DNA of 64,000 bases from JAZKDW01 sp040387375. Its GTDB lineage: Bacteria > Pseudomonadota > Gammaproteobacteria > Burkholderiales > Burkholderiaceae_D. The stretch's first letter is position 1, and every line of letters begins with the position of its first letter. Made by a program: the position numbers and the translations under genes. The notes beneath the pieces were generated by a model. It was not told where the DNA came from. It saw only the letters and a program-made list of their open reading frames with translations, and ran no database searches. This document shows, piece after piece, positions 1 through 7,666 of the stretch. The stretch spans positions 5,281 to 69,280 of the forward strand of contig JAZKDW010000033.1 in the NCBI GenBank assembly GCA_040387375.1. Reading direction: 5' to 3'.

Positions 1-407
1 GCCGCGGTCACCGGATCGCCGTTATTGAAGCGCGCCTTCGGATTGAGGCGGAAGGTCATCGACATGCGGTCCGGCGCCAGCACCATGTCTTCGGCCAGCA
101 AGCCGTACATGGTCGCTGTTTCATCGGACGATCCAGCCGTCAGCGTCTCGAACATCAGATTGGACACGCCCGCGGCGGCCACGCCCTTCATGGAAAACGG
201 ATTAAATTTGTCGAAACTGGTGCGGCGGTCCGGGTTGGCCAGAAACAGCTCGCCGCCCTTGGGCGCGTCCGGATTGACATAATCGAAATGGGTGAAGCCG
301 GCTGGATACTTCGGTTCGTCATAGAGCGCGAAAGCATGAGCTGCAAATACGCTGCCGCTGAAACTTGCGCAAGCAGTCAACAGCATGGATAAAATAAGTT
401 TATACAT
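1..407 (-). CDS. Peptide ABC transporter substrate-binding protein (family 5, YejA-like), 3' end outside window
   Basis: Reverse-strand reading from ATG at 407 gives 135 codons that run off the left edge. A signal peptide (MYKLILSMLLTACASFSG, cleavage likely after the Ala-rich stretch near residue 22) precedes the mature start AHAFALYDEPKYPAGFTHFDY and a VNPDAPKGGELFL segment. This is the usual N-terminus of YejA-type oligopeptide-binding proteins, which deliver periplasmic peptides to an inner-membrane permease. The C-terminal three quarters and the rest of the transporter lie outside. It is divergent from fabI. The family call is firm; the ligand is not known. Confidence 0.8.
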   Translation of the reverse strand, partial: MYKLILSMLLTACASFSGSVFAAHAFALYDEPKYPAGFTHFDYVNPDAPKGGELFLANPDRRTSFDKFNPFSMKGVAAAGVSNLMFETLTAGSSDETATMYGLLAEDMVLAPDRMSMTFRLNPKARFNNGDPVTA

Positions 408-550
408 TCGTGCGGAGATCCCGTAGGGTGTTCGGCATGGTGGCGTTGCGTGCTGCAGGTATTCTACCGAAAGGCCAGTGCGCCAGCGGGAAGATTTATC
501 GTCAGTTTATTGGGACAATCACGCCTGTTGATGGAAAATCATGGCAAAGG

Positions 551-579
551 TTGCCCTGACAGCGGGGACATCCTACAAT
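551..579 (+). promoter_or_regulatory. Candidate sigma70 promoter of fabI
   Basis: TTGCCC at 551-556, a 17-base spacer and TACAAT at 574-579 form a fair sigma70 match about 125 bases upstream of the fabI start. It is pattern recognition only. The remaining divergent intergenic DNA (408-705) shows no other clear signal. Confidence 0.4.
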
Positions 580-705
580 CTGCCCCAGTCAGAGCAGGAG
601 AATAAGCCTGCTCACCGGAAATAAATCCTGATCTTATAAATTCAAGAGGCGGCGCGGTTTTTCCGCCATCCCCGCGAATCAAGGCAACTACACTCGGAGT
701 CTTCC

Positions 706-1491
706 ATGGCATTTCTACAAGGTAAAAAAATCCTGATCACCGGTGTGCTGTCGAACCGGTCCATCGCTTACGGCATCGCCCAGGCTTGCAGGCGTGAAGG
801 CGCCGAGCTGGCGTTCACCTATGTTGGCGAACGGTTCAAGGACCGCATTACCGATTTTGCAAAAGAATTCGACAGCACGCTGATTTTCGACTGCGACGTT
901 GGCAGCGATGAACAAATCGCCGCACTGTTTACCGACCTCGGCAAATCCTGGGACCATCTGGACGGCCTGGTGCATGCGATCGGTTTTGCGCCACGCGAGG
1001 CAATTGCCGGCGACTTCCTGGAAGGCCTGTCCCGCGAAGGATTCAAGATTGCGCATGATATTTCCGCTTACAGCTTTCCCGCGATGGCAAAAGCCGCGCT
1101 GCCGATGCTGCGCCCGAACGCTGCCTTGCTGACATTGACCTATCTGGGCGCGCTGCGTGCGCTGCCGAATTACAACACGATGGGACTGGCCAAGGCCTCG
1201 CTCGAAGCCAGCGTACGCTACCTGGCGGAATCACTGGGACCGAAAGGCATACGGGTCAACGGCATCTCGGCCGGCCCGATCAAAACGCTGGCCGCCAGCG
1301 GCATCAAGGACTTCAGCAAGATCCTTAATTTCGTGAAAGCCAATGCTCCGCTGCGCCGCAATGTAACGCTGGAAGATGTGGGCAATGCCGCCGCCTTCCT
1401 GCTGTCCGACCTGGCGGGCGGCATCACCGGCGAAATCACGTATGTGGATGGCGGCTTTTCCCATGTGGTCGGCGGCATGGGTGGTGAATAA
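706..1491 (+). CDS. fabI: Enoyl-[acyl-carrier-protein] reductase (NADH), FabI
   Basis: 261 aa, typical for FabI. It reduces the trans-2-enoyl-ACP double bond with NADH in the last step of each fatty-acid elongation cycle (type II FAS, cytosol). The N-terminal nucleotide-binding segment reads GKKILITGVLSNRSIAYGIA. The catalytic pair lies in YNTMGLAKASLEA (Tyr-x6-Lys), with the second conserved Tyr upstream in TYLGALRALPNY. It continues with ISAGPIKTLAASGI, as in E. coli FabI, and ends in a Gly-rich tail. It stands alone between a divergent peptide-transporter gene and rhlE. It is the target class of triclosan and isoniazid-type inhibitors. Confidence 0.97.
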   Translation: MAFLQGKKILITGVLSNRSIAYGIAQACRREGAELAFTYVGERFKDRITDFAKEFDSTLIFDCDVGSDEQIAALFTDLGKSWDHLDGLVHAIGFAPREAIAGDFLEGLSREGFKIAHDISAYSFPAMAKAALPMLRPNAALLTLTYLGALRALPNYNTMGLAKASLEASVRYLAESLGPKGIRVNGISAGPIKTLAASGIKDFSKILNFVKANAPLRRNVTLEDVGNAAAFLLSDLAGGITGEITYVDGGFSHVVGGMGGE

Positions 1492-1816
1492 ACAAGCAGA
1501 CCGGCCATACAAGCAACAACACGCTGTGCGTAGAACTACGTGCAGCGAAAAGGTCGACATTCGGCACCCTTTCCGTGTAGAATGTCGACTGTGCGTTGCA
1601 ACATAAACGCACTTTGCAGCACCGCGAACCCTTAGCATTAACGATAAAGCCATCCCGCCTTCTGGTGTCGACATTTGACCACCTTCCCGGCGCAAAGCTT
1701 TTGTGCCGAAATCTCTCTGAGTTTTCTTAGCTGTTTCGTTGGTTGGCGTTGCATTTTTGCGCGCTTGCACCTCATCTCCGATGCTGTGTGCAGCGCTGAT
1801 TTTACGAAAGAAAATA
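1492..1816 (+). other. Gene-free leader region of rhlE with a GTCGACATTC inverted repeat
   Basis: No ORF here is convincing. A perfect 10-base inverted repeat, GTCGACATTC (1553-1562) and GAATGTCGAC (1580-1589), encloses a 17-base loop. A third copy of GTCGACATT lies at 1667-1675. TAGAAT at 1577-1582 could be a -10 element inside the right arm. The layout fits a protein-binding site or a structured 5' leader in front of the helicase gene. Confidence 0.4.
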
Positions 1817-3223
<1,407 letters not shown>

Positions 3224-3250
3224 TCGGAAAACCGACCCTGCATCAAATTG

Positions 3251-3291
3251 AAAGACCGCTCCGGCAGCAATGCCGGGGCGGTCTTTTTTTT
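3251..3291 (+). terminator. Rho-independent terminator of rhlE
   Basis: AAAGACCGCTCCGGCA pairs with TGCCGGGGCGGTCTTT around a tiny loop and is followed by an eight-T run. It starts 28 bases after the rhlE stop. Confidence 0.9.
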
Positions 3292-3292
3292 A

Positions 3293-3570
3293 TGTACCCG
3301 ACCGGAATAAATTGTGAGATGGATGTGGTCATGGCTGGGCCCGCCTAGGGGGATGCGATGCAAGGGTGGAGCAGGGGTTTCGGACAGCATGCTGTCCGCC
3401 TGCGTAACGGGACAGGCTTGCAAGCCTGTCTGCGCCCTGCAGGGGAGCGGGCCGCCGCAGTGCGAGCACCTAGGCGGCCCCACTGCAAGGAATGTGCAAC
3501 GCCGCAGCGCGCCGGTCAGGGGGGCCCGCCGAGGGCCGCAGACACTCACAATTTATTTTGGGCGGGTACT
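3293..3570. repeat. MITE-like element A with 25-bp terminal inverted repeats
   Basis: The left end GTACCCGACCGGAATAAATT (from 3294, arm 3294-3318) is matched in reverse complement by 3545-3569 at 22 of 25 positions. A TA dinucleotide flanks both ends (3291-3292 and 3571-3572), as for IS630/Tc1-type target duplications. It holds no ORF of note, so it would be non-autonomous. Inside sits the double-hairpin core shared with two other loci (3369-3441). The element fills the space between the rhlE terminator and the senA stop codon. Confidence 0.7.
3369..3441 (+). repeat. Double-hairpin repeat core, copy A
   Basis: The layout is GAGCAGGGG, hairpin 1 (3381-3398, perfect 18-base palindrome CGGACAGCATGCTGTCCG), CCTGCGTAACG, hairpin 2 (3411-3430, perfect 20-base palindrome) and GCCCTGCA. 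The outer GCAGGG/CCCTGC can pair too, giving a three-way junction. Unpaired parts match copies B (33687-33760) and C (56876-56949), while both hairpin stems differ in sequence yet remain fully paired. Confidence 0.75.
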
Positions 3571-3575
3571 TAGCC

Positions 3576-4769
3576 TCACAAGGCGCAAGTCCTGAATCCG
3601 GCAAACATGTCGTTGCGCCCAGGCAGATAAAAATTGCGGTATTTGAGCGAACGCATCCTGTCACGGGTCGCAAACGACGCACCCCGCAACACCTGGTGTG
3701 TCATGAACCAGGGCGCGGAATATTCGCGGTAGGCGTCCGCTGAAAATCCCGGATAGGGTTCGAACGGTGAACAAGTCCATTCCCACAGATCGCCCCAACG
3801 AAACGCCGCGTGCCCGGACGAGGCCGCAAACTCCCATTCCGCCTCACTAGGCAAACGCCGGCCGGCCCAGACGCAATACGCCTGCGCTTCAAACAGGCTG
3901 ACATGACGCACCGGCTGGTTGCCGATCAAGGCCGCCTGCCGGCCAAATCGTTCGCAATACCAGCGTTTGCCGTCACGCCGCCAGTCGCGCGGCGCGGACT
4001 GTTCCTGCAGCATCAGCCAGGCACGCCCCGCCGCGGTCCAGAATTGCGGCTGCTGATAACCGTTATCGTCGACAAAGTCGGTAAATTGCGCATTCGATAC
4101 CAGCGTCGAATCCATCGAAAATGCCGGCACATAACTCGGATGTGCCCATTTCTCATTGTCAAACACGAAGCCTGCATCCGGCCTGCCGCCCATCTCGATG
4201 GTGCCGCCGGGGAATCGGATTTCCCCCTGCGCCCAGGATGGAATCGGCCTGCCCGCGTACTGCGCCGGCCAGGCGACGCCCAGCGTCTGCATCGTGTAAG
4301 CGAAAGCCTCGCCATGCATGTCTTCATGCGCCAGCACCAGCCGGTACGGAGCCAGTCCGGTGTCATCCTTCTCCCGCGACAGCTTGTCCAGCACCCGATC
4401 GTGGACCTCATGGCAATACGTCTTCAGTGCGCCGGCGCCTGGCAAACCCAGCGTCCAGCGCGCGCGATGCGGCACCGTATTCGAATCGAACCAGTCATCG
4501 CCCATGGTCAGCATCGACGTGCGCTGCGCCGCGTCCGGCGCACTGGATTGCGCCTCGCGCAGCACAAACCATTCGGCGAACCAGGCGATATGACCCAGCT
4601 CCCATAATGGCGGATTGACAATGGCCGACATCGGCACCTTCTCGGGCGCATCAAGCCCCGCCGCCCGATAACAATCGAAGAACGCGAGCGTATAATCACG
4701 CGCATCCTGCAAGGCAAGCACAAGCTCGCTGCGGGAGGCGGTTCGGAATGAAGAATTCATCAAACTCAT
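3576..4769 (-). CDS. senA: Selenoneine synthase SenA (EgtB/sulfatase-modifying-factor family)
   Basis: 397 aa from ATG 4769; ATG 4760 is an equal choice (394 aa), and neither has a clear ribosome site. An N-terminal DinB-like domain carries the iron-ligand pattern ELGHIAWF and AHEDMHGEAF (His-x3-His-x-Glu). The C-terminal formylglycine-generating-enzyme fold shows RHVSLFEAQAYCVWAGRRLP and VLRGASFATR. EgtB-type enzymes attach sulfur to hercynine with oxygen; SenA attaches a selenosugar instead. The assignment as SenA rests on the divergent neighbour senB and on selD/senC, and on a separate egtB lying at 21.5 kb. A second ergothioneine EgtB is the alternative. Confidence 0.83.
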   Translation of the reverse strand: MSLMNSSFRTASRSELVLALQDARDYTLAFFDCYRAAGLDAPEKVPMSAIVNPPLWELGHIAWFAEWFVLREAQSSAPDAAQRTSMLTMGDDWFDSNTVPHRARWTLGLPGAGALKTYCHEVHDRVLDKLSREKDDTGLAPYRLVLAHEDMHGEAFAYTMQTLGVAWPAQYAGRPIPSWAQGEIRFPGGTIEMGGRPDAGFVFDNEKWAHPSYVPAFSMDSTLVSNAQFTDFVDDNGYQQPQFWTAAGRAWLMLQEQSAPRDWRRDGKRWYCERFGRQAALIGNQPVRHVSLFEAQAYCVWAGRRLPSEAEWEFAASSGHAAFRWGDLWEWTCSPFEPYPGFSADAYREYSAPWFMTHQVLRGASFATRDRMRSLKYRNFYLPGRNDMFAGFRTCAL

Positions 4770-5796
4770 GGAATCGAGTGGAGCGACATACGCATGGGAT
4801 CTCTTTTTGGCTAAGCTGCACATTATCATCATCAGCCCGGCGTTGGCAAAGGCGAATAACGGCAATTGGCAGACAGCACACCGTTGGGCACAGTTCCTGC
4901 GAACACGATATCGCGTCACGCTGGCATCCGAATGGGATGGCGCCCAAGCCGATCTGATCATTGCGCTGCATGCACGGCGCTCGGCGCCATCGCTTGCCGC
5001 TTTTGCCCATTCCTGGCCGTCACGGCCGGCGATCCTGGTATTGACCGGCACCGATCTGTACCGCGATATCAGGGTCGACGCCAGCGCACAGGAATCATTG
5101 CGGCTGGCCAGCGAACTCGTGATTTTGCAGGAGGCCGGACTGGATGAACTGGATCGCCTGCTGCGCCACAAGACCAGGGTAATTTACCAGTCGGCGCCGG
5201 CGCTGAAACCAGGCGTCAGAAATGACACAGCTCGTTTTGCCGATGTCACGATGATCGGCCATTTGCGCGAGGAAAAAGATCCCCAGACCTTCATGCGTGC
5301 GGCGCCGCTGGTGCGTGCGGCCAGGGTACGCCTGACGCATATCGGCGCCGCCCTCGATCCGGCGCTCGGCGCACAGGCGGAAGCTACGCAGCGCCAATAT
5401 CCGCACTACCGCTGGCTCGGCAACCAGCCGCATGCGATCACGCGCCAGATCTTAAAACGCAGCCGCTTGCTGGTCATCACCTCGACAATGGAAGGCGGCG
5501 CCAACGTGATCATCGAAGCGGTCACCAGCGGCGTGCCGGTACTGGCCAGCGATATCGCAGGCAACCGCGGCATGCTGGGCAACGATTACGCCGGATATTT
5601 TCCGTTGGGCGACAGTCATGCGCTGGCGGAACTGATCGACCGCGCACTGACAGATCCCGTTTTTTACGACCGGCTCCACGCACAAAGCGCAACACGCGCC
5701 CTGCTGTTCTCCCCGGATGCCGAGCGGGCAGCAGTGCTGGAGTTGGTGGATAATGCATTGAACAAAACCAGGAACCTACATGAACGCACCAACTGA
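4768..5796 (+). CDS. senB: Selenosugar synthase SenB (GT-B glycosyltransferase family)
   Basis: 342 aa if read from ATG 4768; a TTG at 4807 just before KLHIIIISPALAKANNGNW would suit the family N-terminus better and leave a short spacer to senA. SenB proteins use selenophosphate and a UDP-sugar to form a selenium-carbon bond. The C-terminal half has the GT4-like core MIGHLREEKDPQTFMRAAPL, then EGGANVIIEAVTSGVPVLAS (Glu-x7-Glu type nucleotide-sugar site) and IAGNRGMLG. The gene overlaps the next gene by 17 bases, which fits translational coupling. Identity is strengthened by its place between senA and selD. Confidence 0.85.
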   Translation: MESSGATYAWDLFLAKLHIIIISPALAKANNGNWQTAHRWAQFLRTRYRVTLASEWDGAQADLIIALHARRSAPSLAAFAHSWPSRPAILVLTGTDLYRDIRVDASAQESLRLASELVILQEAGLDELDRLLRHKTRVIYQSAPALKPGVRNDTARFADVTMIGHLREEKDPQTFMRAAPLVRAARVRLTHIGAALDPALGAQAEATQRQYPHYRWLGNQPHAITRQILKRSRLLVITSTMEGGANVIIEAVTSGVPVLASDIAGNRGMLGNDYAGYFPLGDSHALAELIDRALTDPVFYDRLHAQSATRALLFSPDAERAAVLELVDNALNKTRNLHERTN

Positions 5797-6838
5797 ATTT
5801 AACATCAAGCTCACCTCGTTCTCCCATGGCGGCGGCTGCGGCTGCAAGATCGCACCGGGCGTACTGGCGGCAATTCTGAAAAACTCGAGCGGCTTTCCGG
5901 TGCCGAAAGAACTGATGGTCGGCATTGAAACCGCCGATGACGCCGCCGTCTACAAACTCAACGACGAGCAGGCGCTGATCGCCACCACCGATTTTTTCAT
6001 GCCTATCGTCGACGATCCCTTTGACTTTGGCCGCATCGCCGCGACCAATGCGATTTCCGATGTGTATGCGATGGGCGGCACGCCGATCATGGCGCTGGCC
6101 CTGGTCGGCATGCCGATCAACAAGCTGCCGGTGGAAGTCATCGGCCAGATCATCCGCGGCGGCGAATCGATCTGCGCCGAAGCCGGCATCCCGATTGCGG
6201 GCGGACACACGATCGATTCGGTGGAACCGATCTATGGCCTGGTCGTGCTCGGACTGGTGCACCCATCCAAAGTCAAACGCAATGCCGACGCCAAGGCCGG
6301 CGACAAGCTGATCCTGGGGAAACCGCTGGGTGTGGGCATCCTGTCGGCAGCCTTGAAAAAAGAGGCGCTCGACGCCGCCGGTTATGCCGCGATGATCGAA
6401 AACACCACCAAGCTCAACAAACCCGGCAAGGCCTTGTCCGACATGGCAGGTGTGCATGCGCTGACCGACGTTACCGGCTTCGGTTTGCTCGGTCATTTGC
6501 TGGAACTGTCGCGCGGCGCCGGGCTGACCGCCAAACTCAGCATGGCGCAGATTCCGTTATTGCCGAATGTGCAGCAGCTGGCTGAAAGCGGTTACATCAC
6601 CGGCGCCTCCGGCCGTAACTGGGATGGTTATGGCCACGATGTCGACCTCGCCGATGCCGTCACCCCGGTGCAGCAGATGTTGCTGACCGACCCGCAGACA
6701 TCCGGCGGGCTGCTGGTGTCCTGCGCCGCCGAGTCGGTGGAAGAAGTGCTTGCGCTGTTCCGGCGTGAAGGATTTGCGCATGCGGCAGTCATCGGCGAAA
6801 TGGCGGCAGGTCCGGCCCGCATCGACGTATCGGCCTGA
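5780..6838 (+). CDS. selD: Selenide, water dikinase (selenophosphate synthetase) SelD/SenC
   Basis: 352 aa. It makes selenophosphate from selenide and ATP. The Gly-rich loop SHGGGCGCKIAPG holds Cys20 and Lys23, the equivalents of the catalytic Cys17 and Lys20 of E. coli SelD, so this is a Cys form rather than a selenocysteine form. The ATP and metal-binding segments TADDAAVYKL, TTDFFMPIVDDPFDFG and GGHTIDSVEPIYG are present. Its start lies inside senB with an AGGAAC ribosome site. In sen clusters this gene (senC) feeds SenB. It may also serve selenocysteine or selenouridine synthesis, but no selA, selB or selU is in the window. Confidence 0.93.
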   Translation: MNAPTEFNIKLTSFSHGGGCGCKIAPGVLAAILKNSSGFPVPKELMVGIETADDAAVYKLNDEQALIATTDFFMPIVDDPFDFGRIAATNAISDVYAMGGTPIMALALVGMPINKLPVEVIGQIIRGGESICAEAGIPIAGGHTIDSVEPIYGLVVLGLVHPSKVKRNADAKAGDKLILGKPLGVGILSAALKKEALDAAGYAAMIENTTKLNKPGKALSDMAGVHALTDVTGFGLLGHLLELSRGAGLTAKLSMAQIPLLPNVQQLAESGYITGASGRNWDGYGHDVDLADAVTPVQQMLLTDPQTSGGLLVSCAAESVEEVLALFRREGFAHAAVIGEMAAGPARIDVSA

Positions 6839-6853
6839 GCCGCCAGCCATTCG

Positions 6854-7249
6854 ATGACCGATCTGCCGTACCTCGATTTTCCGGCGCTTAAGGCCCTGGC
6901 GCAGGCAGCGGCAAACACCGAATCCGCCTGCCGGTGTTGCGCAATCAACCTGGAGAGCTGGACAGCGGTCCCGCTCTCCTTCCATGAAACCGACTTGCGC
7001 GATGTCGGCACGCTGCTGGAAGATCCTTTCACGGAACCGACTTTCGCCGAATTCCATCAGGCAGGATCACGTTATGAGTCGGCGCATGCGCCGATCGCGC
7101 CACGCTACTTTCCGGCCAATCGCTGCACGGTGTCTACATGCGTGCGATGTGGACGCGGCTATTTGCGATACACGGAAGCGGGCGGGTATTTTGTCGAACG
7201 CCGGATCCGGGCCCTGCTACCGGCGTTGTTGATTGACGCGCCCTTGTAA
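6854..7249 (+). CDS. Uncharacterised Cys-rich protein downstream of selD
   Basis: 131 aa with no family I can name. Six cysteines sit in two clusters: Cys26, 28, 29 (CRCC) and Cys91, 96, 99 (CTVSTCVRC), an arrangement that could bind zinc or another soft metal. There is no signal peptide or membrane segment. It starts 15 bases after the selD stop in the same direction, so it is probably co-transcribed with senB-selD. A role with selenium is suggested only by that position. The stop is 11 bases before the -35 box of the leuA promoter. Confidence 0.65.
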   Translation: MTDLPYLDFPALKALAQAAANTESACRCCAINLESWTAVPLSFHETDLRDVGTLLEDPFTEPTFAEFHQAGSRYESAHAPIAPRYFPANRCTVSTCVRCGRGYLRYTEAGGYFVERRIRALLPALLIDAPL

Positions 7250-7259
7250 TGCGCGGTCC

Positions 7260-7289
7260 TTGACAAACCCCGGTCGTTTCCCATACATT
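7260..7289 (+). promoter_or_regulatory. leuA promoter, TTGACA-N18-TACATT
   Basis: A consensus -35 TTGACA (7260-7265) and TACATT (7284-7289) are separated by 18 bases. The expected transcription start, six to seven bases on, falls at or next to A7296, the first base of the leader-peptide ATG. The leader would then be translated from a leaderless transcript. Confidence 0.6.
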
Positions 7290-7295
7290 AAGCTC

Positions 7296-7397
7296 ATGTT
7301 CTCCACCCAATCACATTCCTTCGAACTATCCAACAGCGCCGGCGCCCTGCCAGAGCTGCTACTACTGCCGCGGCTACTGCTACTACAAGCAGACTGA
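7296..7397 (+). CDS. leuA leader peptide (leucine attenuator)
   Basis: A 33-codon reading frame encodes a peptide ending GALPELLLLPRLLLLQAD. Eight of the ten codons before the final QAD are leucine, five of them the CTA codon that high-GC genomes use rarely. Such runs stall ribosomes when charged Leu-tRNA is scarce and control a downstream terminator. It lies 270 bases upstream of leuA in the same direction, behind a TTGACA promoter. No ribosome site precedes the ATG, in keeping with a leaderless start. It is too short for ordinary gene callers. Confidence 0.75.
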   Translation: MFSTQSHSFELSNSAGALPELLLLPRLLLLQAD

Positions 7398-7425
7398 ATT
7401 CTCTCCTTCTTTTTTGTTTTTACCG

Positions 7426-7587
7426 ATGCCATTTTTACCGCATCGAATGTCGAAATTCCCAGAAAGCGCGCAACACATGCAACGCAAGCCGACCTCCGCA
7501 TTGATCATCAATGGTGACCACATCGCCCTGACGATCCGTGCGCGTTCGCTTGTGCTGCTACTGCTACCGATCGGTTGCCGGGCCTAG
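7426..7587 (+). CDS. Possible second Leu-rich leader ORF
   Basis: A 53-codon frame (nested ATGs at 7426, 7447 and 7477) ends SLVLLLLPIGCRA. The codons CTT GTG CTG CTA CTG CTA repeat the Leu/CTA theme of the first leader. No ribosome site is seen at any of the three ATGs, and the frame may be chance. If real, it would be a tandem control peptide ending just before the attenuator stem. Confidence 0.3.
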   Translation: MPFLPHRMSKFPESAQHMQRKPTSALIINGDHIALTIRARSLVLLLLPIGCRA

Positions 7588-7593
7588 CGTCAA

Positions 7594-7634
7594 GTGGCCG
7601 TCCGGCAGCCTCGCCGCCACATCTGATTTTTTCG
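7594..7634 (+). terminator. Candidate attenuator stem upstream of leuA
   Basis: GTGGC (7594-7598) can pair with GCCAC (7616-7620), followed closely by a T6 run. A competing stem TGCCGG (7576-7581)/CCGGCA (7602-7607) overlaps it, so the two are mutually exclusive, as in transcription attenuators. The stem is short and the T run is offset by six bases, so confidence is limited. Confidence 0.4.
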
Positions 7635-7666
7635 CCATTCAAACATGCAGCAAAAAAGGAGTCGTC

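Noticed and set aside
3369..3441. Integron attC site or CRISPR repeat
   Set aside because: The ends do not carry the RYYYAAC/GTTRRRY boxes of attC, no integrase gene is near, and the three copies are scattered, not in an array with spacers.
3369..3441. Retron non-coding RNA
   Set aside because: A reverse transcriptase gene is absent from the whole window.
3810..4607. Plus-strand ORF of 265 codons opposite senA
   Set aside because: Arg/Pro-rich shadow without motifs; the minus-strand SenA reading has the expected iron ligands and FGE fold.
5780..6838. Selenocysteine-containing SelD
   Set aside because: The codon at the catalytic position is TGC (Cys20), not TGA, and no in-frame TGA is present.
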